A DNA stretch of 64,000 nucleotides from Acidobacteriota bacterium (lineage in GTDB: Bacteria > Acidobacteriota > UBA6911 > RPQK01 > JAJDTT01), in the NCBI GenBank assembly GCA_028874215.1, contig JAPPLF010000101.1, positions 62,001 to 126,000 of the forward strand, written 5' to 3'. A program made the position numbers and the translations under genes. Positions within the stretch are counted from its first letter, which is position 1. Every line of letters starts with the position of its first letter. Below the pieces are notes generated by a model. It did no database searches. It had not been told where the DNA came from and saw nothing but the letters and a program-made list of their open reading frames with translations. Below are positions 8,318-17,645 of this stretch, piece by piece.

Positions 8318-9607
8318 CTACGAGAACAACTCGTGGACGAACGTGCCGTTTGTGGCGATCTTGACGGGGCGTCCGCCGGCATGGAACTCCCCTTCCGGGT
8401 CGATTCCCAGAATGCGGTAGACGGTAACCGCCAGGTCTTCCACCGACACCGGCCGGTCGTGGGGATCGGAACCGGTCGGCGTGGTGCTGCCCACGACCAC
8501 TCCTCCGCTGATTCCGGCTCCAGCCAGAGCCACGGAAAAGGATCGTGGCCAATGATCCCGTCCTGCCTGGTTGTTGATGCGCGGCGTCCGTCCGAACTCG
8601 GAGAGGACCAGGACCAGCGTCGTCTCCATCAGGCCGCGGGCCTCAAGATCGTCCAAGAGGGCGCCGAAGGCTTGGTCGAACGGAATGTTGACCTTCTCCA
8701 TCCCAGGTTTGTTGTCGAAGTGCGTGTCGTAGCCGCCCTGGAAGACCGTCGCCACGCGAACGCCCGATTCGATCAGCCGCCGCGCCAACAGCGCTCCCTG
8801 CCCCACCGTGGTGTGCCCGTAGGCGTCCCTCAGTTTCTCGCTCTCCTGGGAGATGTTGAAGGCCTCCTTGGCGGCCGGCGAACTCACCAGGTCGTGGGCT
8901 TTCTGGGAAAACTGATCCATCCGATCCAACAGACCGGATCTCTCCACCTTGCGGAAACGATTGTCCAAGGCGTTGAGCAGCTCCGATCGGGCCCGGGCCT
9001 GATCCAGCTTCATTCCCAGCGGAAGAGTCAGGTCCTTGACCGAGTAGTTCTTCTGGTTGGGATTTCCGGATTGGAAGGGATCATAGACCGAACCCAGAAA
9101 GCCGGCTCCGCCGGAACGGCTGTTCCTGGGAATGGCGACATAGGGCGGAAGGCCTGCCGAGGAGCCCCACTCATGGGCCAGGACCGAACCCAGAGCGGGA
9201 TGAACCAGGTCGTTTCTACGCTTGGTGCCACTGATCACGTATTGCTGGGCGCTCTCGTGGACCGCATCGTCCGAGTACATGGACCGGATCACCGCGTACT
9301 TGTCGAGCCGCTTCGCCGACTCGGGCAACAGCTCGGAGAATTGAATCCCCGGAATCACCGTCGGTATCGTCTTGAAGTAGCCTCGAATCTCCGCCTCGGC
9401 GTCCGGCTTGGGATCCCAGGTGTCGACCTGGCTGTTGCCCCCCGCCTGGAACAGCACGATGCAGTTGAGATCCCTCTTCTTCGATCCCAAGACGCTCTGC
9501 TGCCGCAACAGGCTGGCGAGACTCAAGCCTCCCAGACTCGCCATTCCGATGCGGATGAAGTCCCTCCGCGACGGGCTGCAGGACAACTCCGCAGGATAGA
9601 TTCTCAT
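8318..9607 (-). CDS. DUF1501 protein, Tat-exported
   Basis: The start at 9607 puts a twin-arginine signal (SRRDFIRIGMASLGG, Arg14-Arg15) at the N-terminus; a start 19 codons earlier is possible but unnecessary. The body matches DUF1501, an alkaline-phosphatase/sulfatase-fold family: VLFQAGGNSQVDTWDPKPD near the front, then VFQGGYDTHFDN, LVLVLSEFGRTPRIN and GRDHWPRSFSVALAGAGI, which carry the predicted metal-site Asp and His residues. Length is 429. It lies 14 bp after the DUF1549/DUF1553 gene, the usual partner of this family in Planctomycetota and Acidobacteriota. The substrate is unknown. Confidence 0.9.
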   Translation of the reverse strand: MRIYPAELSCSPSRRDFIRIGMASLGGLSLASLLRQQSVLGSKKRDLNCIVLFQAGGNSQVDTWDPKPDAEAEIRGYFKTIPTVIPGIQFSELLPESAKRLDKYAVIRSMYSDDAVHESAQQYVISGTKRRNDLVHPALGSVLAHEWGSSAGLPPYVAIPRNSRSGGAGFLGSVYDPFQSGNPNQKNYSVKDLTLPLGMKLDQARARSELLNALDNRFRKVERSGLLDRMDQFSQKAHDLVSSPAAKEAFNISQESEKLRDAYGHTTVGQGALLARRLIESGVRVATVFQGGYDTHFDNKPGMEKVNIPFDQAFGALLDDLEARGLMETTLVLVLSEFGRTPRINNQAGRDHWPRSFSVALAGAGISGGVVVGSTTPTGSDPHDRPVSVEDLAVTVYRILGIDPEGEFHAGGRPVKIATNGTFVHELFS

Positions 9608-9621
9608 AGTGTGCGGTATCC

Positions 9622-12261
9622 CTAATGATTGACCAGGAATTCCTGGGAGTTTATCACTGTCCAAAGCAGGTCATCAAGAATCTGCTTCCGTTCCACCCCC
9701 TGGGAACCCATGCTGGCGACGTAATTGGAGGCGAGGTTCCACTCGCGATCGGTCGCCTTGCGGCTGTAGGCGCTCATGAAGACATGATCGTAGATCTCGC
9801 GATCGGACTTGCCCGATTCGAGCAGCTTGGCCACCACATTCTCATCCGATTGGACCTTGTCCATGACCGTGTCGCCGAACCTCATGTGGAGAGCCTGGCT
9901 CAGCGTGGGTTCGTTGGGCCGTTCCTCCAGGCTCAAGCGCTCGGGGTAACCGAAAATGCTCAGGAAATAACCGGCGTAGTCGGGGTAGATGACCTCCTGG
10001 GCCCGGGTTCCCTTGGGACTGACCTGGAAGGAGTGTTCGACTCCGGTGACTTGCGACAAGGCGTCGAGCATGGCCTCGGCGGGAAGAATCCGAATGTTGT
10101 AACGGGTGAACAAGCGAGGATCATCCAGCTTGTTCCGGGGGTTGGGAGAGGATGTCCGCTGGTAGGTCGCGGAATTGAGGATCGCCCGGTGCACCGGCTT
10201 CAAACGAAAGCCGTTGTCGATCAGATGCCGGGCCAATCCGTCCAGCAGAACCTCGTTGGAGGGAGGGTTGGTGGTTCGGAAATCGTCGTAGGGCTCCACG
10301 ATTCCCAGGTTGAAATACTCCCTCCAGATACGGTTGACGATGGACCGGGCGAAATAGGGATTCTCGGGTGAGGTGATCCACGCCGCCAGGTCCTTGCGGT
10401 AGTCCCCGTGGGCTCTCACGGGAAAATCCGGTTCGAAAGGAACTCTGGGCCGCACCGATTTCTTGGTCCGCGGGTGCACAAAATGGGACTTCGGGTCCAG
10501 CCACCAGACTCGGCGGTAGGTCTCGTATCCCCGTTTCTGACGCAACTGTCCGAAAAACGCACTCAAGTCGAAGAAGTCGTCCTGGGTCAGATTCTCCAGG
10601 GGATGGTTATGGCATTCCACGCACTCCATCCGGATCCCCAGGAAGAGGCGGCTGACCGTGGTCGTCACCTGATTGACGTTGGTGACGTCCAGAACCGTAT
10701 TGGACATGGGGGCCCAGAACATGGCCGCAGGATTCCTGGCCTGGTCTCCGGTGCTGGTCAATATCTCTCGAACGAACTCATCGTAGGGGCGGTCTTCGCG
10801 GAGAAAGGTCCGGATGAATCTCTTCAGCAGGCCCTGCGCGCGACTGGGAATGTTTGTCTGGTGGACGCGGAAACTGTCTCCGAGCTTGGTCGTCCAGTAG
10901 ATGGCGTACTCGTCCCGCTCCAGCAGTTCGTCGATCAGGGCCGCCCTCTTGCCGGTCCGGGTATCCGCCAGGAAGCGCTCACTCTCCTCCACCGTCGGCA
11001 GCAACCCGATCACATCCAGATAGACTCGTCTCAGAAACTCCTCGTCGCTGCAGATCTCCGACGGGACCAGATTCAGCTCTTTCCACTGCCGGAGCATGGC
11101 CTCGTCGACGAAGTTGCGAGTCGACAGGGGAGGATAATCGGCCATTGGAGGCTCATCCACGACGCCGACCCGGGCCACCGCGACCCGGCCCATGGCCCGG
11201 ACCATCACGTGAGTCTGGCCGCGCCCGACCGCCTTGGAATCACCCTCCGGCGTCACCTGGACGACGTTGTCGTTTCCCACCTGGTACTTGACCTCCCCGG
11301 TCATGTCCCGCGTGGTTCCGTCGGACAGGGTCCCCAAGACCACCCAGCGCTGGGTGGTCCCCAGGCCGAGGAGTATCCGCTCCCGGGGATAAATGGCGAT
11401 ACCCGTCACCCGAGGTCCGTCCGAGTTGTAACGGGCGCCCTGGTTCAGCCAGCCGGCGATGGTTTCGTATTCGGCCGATTCCAGGGTCAGCCGCTTGCCG
11501 CCACCGTGGGGCACGCTGAAGGTGGGCTTCATCAGAAGCAGGCTCTTTTCCGGGTCTTCCAGATCGACCCGGCGCCCTTCCTCCGCTTCGACGATCATCC
11601 GGTAGTCGGCCTGTGGATCGTAGCCGAACAGCGAGAGCTTGAAGCCGGCCTGTCCGCCGATGGCGCCGTGGCACGTGGGAGTGTTGCAGGACCTCTGAGT
11701 AAAGATGGACAGGAGGTCCTGACTGAAGTTGATGCTCACCTCCGCGGCCTGGTCGGAGACCCGAGCTTGAAGGACGGAGCGGGCCTCCCCCAGTTGCGCT
11801 TCGACCTCGGCGCGTCCCGGCGCCAGAGCCCGGACGACGCCATCGGAACTGATCGAGAGGACCTGAGGTGCGGAGGAGACGTAGCGGCAAAGGAGGCTCA
11901 CGTCGTGGGCCGTCCCGTCGGCGTAGTAACCCGTGACCACAAGTCGTTGGGTCGCGCCGGGATGAGACAGAACGAGGTCCTTCGGCTCCAGGACGATACG
12001 CTTCAGATCGGCTGCCGGGGCGGACAAAACGCTGGCAGCCGGCTCGGTGACTTGAGAGACGTCCGGCTTCGCCGTTTCTCCCCGATTCTCCGACGCAGCG
12101 CTCGGCGTAGCTACCGCCAGACCGAGAAAACCGATCAGACAAAAAGCGGTCAGAACTCTTGCAGCGATCCCCAGAACCCCCGGTAGGATTCGTGCGCACT
12201 TGGGAGTCGCGGCGGATCCGTAGACCGTTTTCATCGTGGCGTTACGGCGTTTGAGGGTCAC
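9622..12261 (-). CDS. DUF1549/DUF1553 protein with cytochrome-like motif and Ig-like domains
   Basis: The 879-residue product has a membrane/signal segment near residues 35-55 and bacterial Ig-like (BIG2) segments at about 88-168 and 285-368. Between them is a CNTPTCH motif (Cys192, Cys197, His198), a CX4CH spacing rather than CX2CH. DUF1549 follows, starting near 383 and containing a canonical CVECH (547-551). DUF1553 forms the C-terminus (RSIVNRIWREYFNLGIVEPYDDFR). The start at 12261 overlaps the previous stop as ATGA, so translation is probably coupled. The family is thought to be periplasmic and works with DUF1501 partners; the reaction is unknown. Confidence 0.9.
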   Translation of the reverse strand: MTLKRRNATMKTVYGSAATPKCARILPGVLGIAARVLTAFCLIGFLGLAVATPSAASENRGETAKPDVSQVTEPAASVLSAPAADLKRIVLEPKDLVLSHPGATQRLVVTGYYADGTAHDVSLLCRYVSSAPQVLSISSDGVVRALAPGRAEVEAQLGEARSVLQARVSDQAAEVSINFSQDLLSIFTQRSCNTPTCHGAIGGQAGFKLSLFGYDPQADYRMIVEAEEGRRVDLEDPEKSLLLMKPTFSVPHGGGKRLTLESAEYETIAGWLNQGARYNSDGPRVTGIAIYPRERILLGLGTTQRWVVLGTLSDGTTRDMTGEVKYQVGNDNVVQVTPEGDSKAVGRGQTHVMVRAMGRVAVARVGVVDEPPMADYPPLSTRNFVDEAMLRQWKELNLVPSEICSDEEFLRRVYLDVIGLLPTVEESERFLADTRTGKRAALIDELLERDEYAIYWTTKLGDSFRVHQTNIPSRAQGLLKRFIRTFLREDRPYDEFVREILTSTGDQARNPAAMFWAPMSNTVLDVTNVNQVTTTVSRLFLGIRMECVECHNHPLENLTQDDFFDLSAFFGQLRQKRGYETYRRVWWLDPKSHFVHPRTKKSVRPRVPFEPDFPVRAHGDYRKDLAAWITSPENPYFARSIVNRIWREYFNLGIVEPYDDFRTTNPPSNEVLLDGLARHLIDNGFRLKPVHRAILNSATYQRTSSPNPRNKLDDPRLFTRYNIRILPAEAMLDALSQVTGVEHSFQVSPKGTRAQEVIYPDYAGYFLSIFGYPERLSLEERPNEPTLSQALHMRFGDTVMDKVQSDENVVAKLLESGKSDREIYDHVFMSAYSRKATDREWNLASNYVASMGSQGVERKQILDDLLWTVINSQEFLVNH

Positions 12262-14669
12262 GGCGTATGCTCCCTCGCAACGACCTGGACGGTAAAGCGG
12301 TGGCTCGAGACGATTCGCCTGCCGACGTCGAACTCGACGTAGACATTCTCGGTGGACTCGATCCCCGTCTCCTCGGCCGCCCGGATGCCCACGCGCAGGT
12401 TCCCCTCCGGATCCGATTCCAGGTGCGCCGAAACACCTTCAGGGGCGTTCGTCAGCCAGACGTCCGGTTTCAAATCCGCCGCCACGGGGATCCGGTTCTT
12501 GATCCCGACCAGGGAGGTCTCTCCCTGCATCACCACAACTTTGTCCCCTTTCGCATCCAGTTCAACGGTCACGGCACCCGGCTCGATGACGGTGAGAGCC
12601 GTTTCGGCGACGGGCCGGCACGGAAAATTATACAGCTCGGTGATGCCGCCCATGGAGTCCATGGCTCTGCCGACTGCGGTGATTCCTTCATTTCCAACGA
12701 CTTCGCCCAACACGCGAAAGGGGTAAGTCCCAGGCGGCACCTGGGCATCGGCGCGAATCGTGAGCAGCCGTTCCGGCACCATGAAGGTGGCTCCATCTCC
12801 CCCCGGCTCGACGACCTCATCGGCGCGAAACCGATGCTCCTCGGTGGTCACTCCCGGCGGAAGCCCCTCGACCCAGACCCGAACCTCCCCTTCCATTGCG
12901 GCCCCCGGAGGCGGGGCCAGGGCGGCGGGAATAGGATCGTCGGTATGAATCTTGGGGGGCATCCGAATCATGCCCACCACCATGTTGCTCTCTCCCCCCT
13001 GCTCCACGGTGAAGTTGGACAGGGAGATCGATTGGAGCCCGAACTGCGGAGAGACGACGAGGAGAAACCCCGGCTCCTCCGACTTCACATGGAGACGGTA
13101 GTCATACCCGGGACCGCCCCGGCCGACCCGGTCCGATACGGAGATGACGACCCTCTCGTCCCGTTCGGGGATGTAGTACAGGTTGCTGTCGACACTTCCG
13201 GTGTAGAACCCGCGGCCGTGCGTCAGATCGTCACTCTCCGCCAACAGTTTTCCGTCCGTATCGAACAGGCTGACGACGGTGTCGATACTCGGCGAGAGGA
13301 GCTGGTAGGCGTTGGTGTGAATCCGTAGCGGCATGCCCTTCTTGGCGTCGAGGGCATAGAAATCCTTGTCCTGACTCAGCTCCGTCACCTCGCGCCGCTC
13401 CAGCCTGCCGTTGACCACCAGGTTCTTGCCGGCGGAAAAAGGCAATTCCTGCGGTTCGTCGCGCCGGTCATTGGACTCGATTTCCGCGACCTCCTCTGAC
13501 GGGGTGATCTCGAAATACCTGGGATCCGCGATCCCGCTCTCGTCCTCCACAAAAAGGGACCAGATGCCCAGGGGTTCCTTCGGCAGTTGGAACTCGACTT
13601 CCATGGCTTCGGCTGCTCGACGCAGGATCTTCCCCTCCACCCTGGGAATCTCCGACGCGGTGGAATAATCGTCGGCAAATCGGACGTCCATGGTCCAGGG
13701 AATCGTCAGGGTGACATGCTCCCCCCGGCGGGTCGGTGACAAAAAGACCTCTTCCACCTGCTGCAAGCCCTGACCCGAGAGCCGGACCGTGACCCGGCTG
13801 CCCGCGCGGCCTCCCAGAGGCGAGACGTGGTCGACCAGGGGGATTCGGGAGACCCGCAGGACGTAGCCGTTGTTCTTGGTGAAACCCCACCCCCGTACGC
13901 CCCGGAAAGAATCGACCTCGATGAAATAGGTGCCGTCTTTCTCGAACGTGTGGTCGATCAGCGAGTTCACATCGAAGTCGGAGCGATCGTCGTTGAAGAC
14001 CAGTTCTCTCCCGGTTTCGTCTCGCAGGTTGAGATAGCTCTCGAACATGGAACCGTACTGGATGCTCCGAACTTCGAAGATCCAACGGTCCCCCTTCTTC
14101 ACCTGGAGAGAATAGAAATCGCGCTCCTTCTTCTCCATGGTCCCGTAGATCTCACAGGGTGGAGAGATGGCCTGAGCACCGGCGAGGGTTTCGTTGGGCT
14201 CCTGTTCAGGAACCGGATCGAATTGCCCCACCGTGAACCAGAGGGCGGTGGTGTAGCCGTCCTTGGTCCTGGCCCTCAAGATGTGCTGTCCCAGGGGGGC
14301 ATCCCTGGAGATCCGGATCGTTCCCTCGATTCGTTCCGCCGTCGCCTTGGTCAAGGTGAAATCGAGGTCGTCGCAATCGAACTCGACCGATTCGGCATTG
14401 GAGAGCATGTCTCCGAGAAGTACGACCTCGACCTGGGCGCCGGCCTGGCCCCCGATGGGACGCATGGCTTCCAGGTGGGGAAGGCGAACGCCCTTGTCAT
14501 TGCCGTGGGCATTCCCGGCGACGAGCACCGTCAGGAAGGCCAAGACTCCGAGTCGCTGTCTGACAGAGGGCAAAGGACTGTCTCCCTTGAACTTGAGGCT
14601 CTCTCGCGATCCGGATCTCCGGCTCTGGAATGTGGCCGTTCTCTCCGGGGCGGAGAACTCATCGGACAC
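12258..14669 (-). CDS. Secreted protein with PPC (pre-peptidase C-terminal) domains
   Basis: This 803-residue protein has a hydrophobic segment near residues 42-56 (LGVLAFLTVLVAGNAHG), so it is probably exported; the N-terminal 38 residues before it are unusually long and the true start may be internal. Two PPC-type beta domains are visible, one around DFYSLQVKKGDRWIFEVRS and one around KDFYALDAKKGMPLRIHTN. No protease domain is present. It is first in the minus-strand run and overlaps the DUF1549/DUF1553 gene by four bases. It probably contributes substrate or surface binding to that system. Confidence 0.8.
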   Translation of the reverse strand: MSDEFSAPERTATFQSRRSGSRESLKFKGDSPLPSVRQRLGVLAFLTVLVAGNAHGNDKGVRLPHLEAMRPIGGQAGAQVEVVLLGDMLSNAESVEFDCDDLDFTLTKATAERIEGTIRISRDAPLGQHILRARTKDGYTTALWFTVGQFDPVPEQEPNETLAGAQAISPPCEIYGTMEKKERDFYSLQVKKGDRWIFEVRSIQYGSMFESYLNLRDETGRELVFNDDRSDFDVNSLIDHTFEKDGTYFIEVDSFRGVRGWGFTKNNGYVLRVSRIPLVDHVSPLGGRAGSRVTVRLSGQGLQQVEEVFLSPTRRGEHVTLTIPWTMDVRFADDYSTASEIPRVEGKILRRAAEAMEVEFQLPKEPLGIWSLFVEDESGIADPRYFEITPSEEVAEIESNDRRDEPQELPFSAGKNLVVNGRLERREVTELSQDKDFYALDAKKGMPLRIHTNAYQLLSPSIDTVVSLFDTDGKLLAESDDLTHGRGFYTGSVDSNLYYIPERDERVVISVSDRVGRGGPGYDYRLHVKSEEPGFLLVVSPQFGLQSISLSNFTVEQGGESNMVVGMIRMPPKIHTDDPIPAALAPPPGAAMEGEVRVWVEGLPPGVTTEEHRFRADEVVEPGGDGATFMVPERLLTIRADAQVPPGTYPFRVLGEVVGNEGITAVGRAMDSMGGITELYNFPCRPVAETALTVIEPGAVTVELDAKGDKVVVMQGETSLVGIKNRIPVAADLKPDVWLTNAPEGVSAHLESDPEGNLRVGIRAAEETGIESTENVYVEFDVGRRIVSSHRFTVQVVAREHTP

Positions 14670-14784
14670 GAAACATTCTAGCCCATCGCAACGAATTCTG
14701 CTCAGCGCACAGTCTTCCTGCTGGATTCAGGTCATGGTTTTGATGGCGGCAAACGGGACTGATAGGCTACCCGCGAGAGGCCCG

Positions 14785-15612
14785 ATGGCGGCGCAGAACG
14801 ACAGAGGAAATCCAGGTCGAAGATTTCGGGGCAAGGTGGCCCTCGTGACCGGCGGGTCCCGGGGGATCGGCCGGGCGGTGTCCCTGCGCCTGGCTCGGGA
14901 AGGAGCCCGGGTCGGGATCAACTTCGTGAGCAACGAGCCGGCCGCCGCCGAGACCGTCGAGCATGTGAACCGGCTGGGATCGAAGGCCGAGGCGGTGCGA
15001 GCGGACGTCTCCGATGGCTCCGCAGTCCGGGCCATGGTCGACCGGATCCTGGAGAGGTTTTCCCGCATCGACGTCCTGGTCAACAACGCCGCCATCGTAC
15101 TCGACGGTGACGTGACCTCATACGCCTCCGATGACGACCTGGAGCGGGACCTGGAAGCCATGTGGGGCGTCAACGTCCGGGGCATCATCAACTGCACGCG
15201 CGCGGTCCTGCCACAGATGCAAGAGCGGCGTTCCGGCGCCATCGTCAACATCTCGTCCATTGCCGGCTATGGCAACATCTCCCCGCTCAGAACCTTCTAC
15301 AGCGCGACCAAGGCGGCCGTCATGAACCTGACCAAACGCTTCGCGCTGGAACTGGGTCCGGACAACATCAACGTCAATTCCGTGGCTCCCGGCCTGGTCC
15401 GTACCGACCTGCTTGTGCAGCAAACGCCGCCAGGGGAGTTGGATCGGGTCATTGAAGAGTTCGCTGGACGCAGCGTGCTGGGAAGGATCGGCGAACCCGA
15501 CGACATCGCCGCTGCGGTGGCCTACCTGGCCTCCTCCGAAGCCCGCTTCGTGACCGGACAGATTCTGACTGTCGACGGCGGGCGGATGGACTACCTGAGC
15601 TCTTCCGGATAG
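14785..15612 (+). CDS. SDR-family oxidoreductase (3-oxoacyl-ACP-reductase-like)
   Basis: The ATG at 14785 has GAGAGG four bases upstream and is preferred over earlier in-frame ATGs at 14734 and 14743. The 275-residue product has the NAD(P)-binding TGGSRGIG at residues 22-29, the NNAA motif, and an intact catalytic Ser/Tyr/Lys set in ISSIAGYG and FYSATKAA (Tyr172, Lys176). The C-terminus has the usual PDDIAAAVAYLAS and GQILTVDGG segments. Substrate cannot be inferred. It converges on the ceramidase-like gene, with five bases between the stop codons. Confidence 0.9.
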   Translation: MAAQNDRGNPGRRFRGKVALVTGGSRGIGRAVSLRLAREGARVGINFVSNEPAAAETVEHVNRLGSKAEAVRADVSDGSAVRAMVDRILERFSRIDVLVNNAAIVLDGDVTSYASDDDLERDLEAMWGVNVRGIINCTRAVLPQMQERRSGAIVNISSIAGYGNISPLRTFYSATKAAVMNLTKRFALELGPDNINVNSVAPGLVRTDLLVQQTPPGELDRVIEEFAGRSVLGRIGEPDDIAAAVAYLASSEARFVTGQILTVDGGRMDYLSSSG

Positions 15613-15617
15613 GGCGG

Positions 15618-17057
15618 CTACGCCAGCTTCCGAATCAACGCCGACACTCTATCGACGACGATCTCCTCGGCATCGGGGCGCGGCGCGACCGGCACGCCAT
15701 AGGATTGGAAGAGCAGGTCCGGCACGTGGTAGATCTCCCCCAATTGCCAACCGCCTTCGGGATAGTCCACTTTGCGGGGCAGGTAGCTGACGGAGCTGTT
15801 GGTGTATCCCAAGGGAAGTGTGTGCTTCAGAGGTGATCGCTCCTTGATGGCCAGTCCCGTCTCGAAGAAGATCTCCATGTTCATGCCCACCAGGACGATG
15901 TCGTTGACCCGGATGGCCTGCGCTTCCAGGTCCAGCGTCGGATGGTCCGCTTCGGCGGCCGCCAGCAGGTTTTCGGACCACTCGGCAAACCGGGCCGCGA
16001 CACGAATCTCCCACTGACGGGCATTTCCGGCCTTCCGCCGCTCCAGCTCGGCGCTCCACTGGTCGCGGATCCGGCCGGCCTCCTCGGGGGTGGGGAGATT
16101 TCCGAATTCGAGCCCGATGGTCTCTTCAACGGCCCCCAGGTAGGTGCAGGTGTCCCCCTGCGCGGACCGCCAGGGCCGGAACAGGATGTTGGGAACGTTG
16201 CCGAGGGGGATCCGGTCTCCCGGCTCCAGGTGGGTACGAATCCCGCTGGCGACCCGCAGGGCTTCTCCCCCCAGCGCCATTCCGATTCGCCCCTTCACGT
16301 CACGGCAATCGACCTCGTAGCCGATGCCGGGGCGGGGATTGATATTTCCGCCGCACGCCTGCAGGAATATCGCCGTCGTACCCAGGCACTTCTCGAGCAC
16401 CTCTCGCGCCGGACCCGGAAAGTCGGTCGAGGCCACCATGGAACGCGGCCCCACCGTGACCGGATGGCAGCCGTAGCTGAACAGGACCGCGATGGGGTTG
16501 CCGTTCAGATCGTCGACCCGGACCACACCCACAGATGTGTCGATGGGGTGATCCGGCACTTCGCCCAGCACATCCCGGCCGTCCGTCCCGGTCTCCCGCC
16601 GGTAGATGCCGATGTCGCTCTCCCCCCAGCCGGCGCCGATCCGCGCCGGTTGGAGACGGGAATCGGCCTCCTGGACCGCCTCGACGAGCCAATCACTAAG
16701 GTTGTCCCGGTATCGGGACTTCAGCCGGATCTGCTCATCGGTGTCGGGAACCCATTTGGGCAGGCAGGGCGAGCTGTGATTGTGGCTCAGATTGAGCATG
16801 ACGTTGGCCGCGGGGACACCGATGGCGTTTCCCATGCGCTCGCGCATCGCCAAACCCTCGGAAGGAGAGAACACGGCAAGATCCAGGGCGGCGATGGCCA
16901 CCTTGGTAGCCTGGTTCGACAGCACCAGGACGGTTCCCGTCAAGTCGCTCTCGATGGCCTGAATCGGACTCGAGAACAGCCTCAGCCCTCCCATGGCCGT
17001 GCCGATCTCGGGGTTGATCACCCTGCGGGCGACACCCGCGTAAAGTGTTGACGACAT
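15618..17057 (-). CDS. Neutral/alkaline ceramidase-like hydrolase
   Basis: The 479-residue product matches the N-terminal catalytic domain of neutral ceramidases: GVARRVINPEIG at the start, the metal-site SHNHSSP, SYGCHPVTVGP, STDFPGPAREVLE and FLQACGGNINP. The usual C-terminal domain of classical ceramidases is not obvious, and no signal peptide is seen, so this belongs to the shorter cytoplasmic relatives whose substrate may not be ceramide. GGGAGA precedes the ATG at about eight bases. The gene is divergent from rhaM. Confidence 0.8.
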   Translation of the reverse strand: MSSTLYAGVARRVINPEIGTAMGGLRLFSSPIQAIESDLTGTVLVLSNQATKVAIAALDLAVFSPSEGLAMRERMGNAIGVPAANVMLNLSHNHSSPCLPKWVPDTDEQIRLKSRYRDNLSDWLVEAVQEADSRLQPARIGAGWGESDIGIYRRETGTDGRDVLGEVPDHPIDTSVGVVRVDDLNGNPIAVLFSYGCHPVTVGPRSMVASTDFPGPAREVLEKCLGTTAIFLQACGGNINPRPGIGYEVDCRDVKGRIGMALGGEALRVASGIRTHLEPGDRIPLGNVPNILFRPWRSAQGDTCTYLGAVEETIGLEFGNLPTPEEAGRIRDQWSAELERRKAGNARQWEIRVAARFAEWSENLLAAAEADHPTLDLEAQAIRVNDIVLVGMNMEIFFETGLAIKERSPLKHTLPLGYTNSSVSYLPRKVDYPEGGWQLGEIYHVPDLLFQSYGVPVAPRPDAEEIVVDRVSALIRKLA

Positions 17058-17274
17058 GACTTGAATCTCCCTTCGGACGTGACGAAAAGACGCAAATTGG
17101 TTAGCCGGGGACTCTCACGGCGCCGAAAGTATATGACGAATATGCGCTATTCTTCAGTCTGCTTCCGGTGTTTTTCCGGCCGAATCGCCAAGGCGCAAGT
17201 TGAGATAGACTGACTGGACGGAGTCCTGAACGGGAGCCGGTCCACGAACGTTGCCACACACTGGGATGGGGACG

Positions 17275-17583
17275 ATGGAACGTATCGCTTACATTATGAG
17301 ACTGAAGCCGGACAGGGTTCAGGCCTACAAGGAGGCCCACCAGCAGGTCTGGCCTGAGTTGATCGAGGCGGGGAACAGAGCGGGAATCAGGAATCACAGT
17401 TGTTTCGTCCGAGGAAATACTGTGATCATCTACCTCGAAACCGAGGACTACGCGGCAGCCGCCCGAGAGCTATCGGAGAAAGACGTCGTCAAGCGCTGGA
17501 ATGCGTACATGGCAGATTATTTCGACGGCAGCATCCAGGCCCGGCAGTCGGAACCCTGGGAAGAAGTCTTCCACATGGATTGA
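17275..17583 (+). CDS. rhaM: L-rhamnose mutarotase
   Basis: The 102-residue protein has the length and motifs of RhaM, which interconverts the alpha and beta anomers of L-rhamnose. With the start at 17275 (preceded by GGGGA), the catalytic Tyr18 and His22 (YKEAHQQVWPE) fall exactly at the positions known for the E. coli enzyme. HSCFVRGNTVIIYLE and WNAYMADYF are also typical. No other rhamnose catabolism genes are adjacent, so it may serve L-fucose or another sugar, or act with distant genes. Confidence 0.9.
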   Translation: MERIAYIMRLKPDRVQAYKEAHQQVWPELIEAGNRAGIRNHSCFVRGNTVIIYLETEDYAAAARELSEKDVVKRWNAYMADYFDGSIQARQSEPWEEVFHMD

Positions 17584-17645
17584 TGCCGGCGCCCCAAAGA
17601 GGAACCGGCGCCTCCCAACCGGCGGATATCCGGGTGAATCGATGA

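Noticed and set aside
10408-12186. 592-codon plus-strand frame opposite the DUF1549/DUF1553 gene
   Set aside because: Length is explained by high GC third-position bias on the coding strand; no domains or ribosome-binding site seen.
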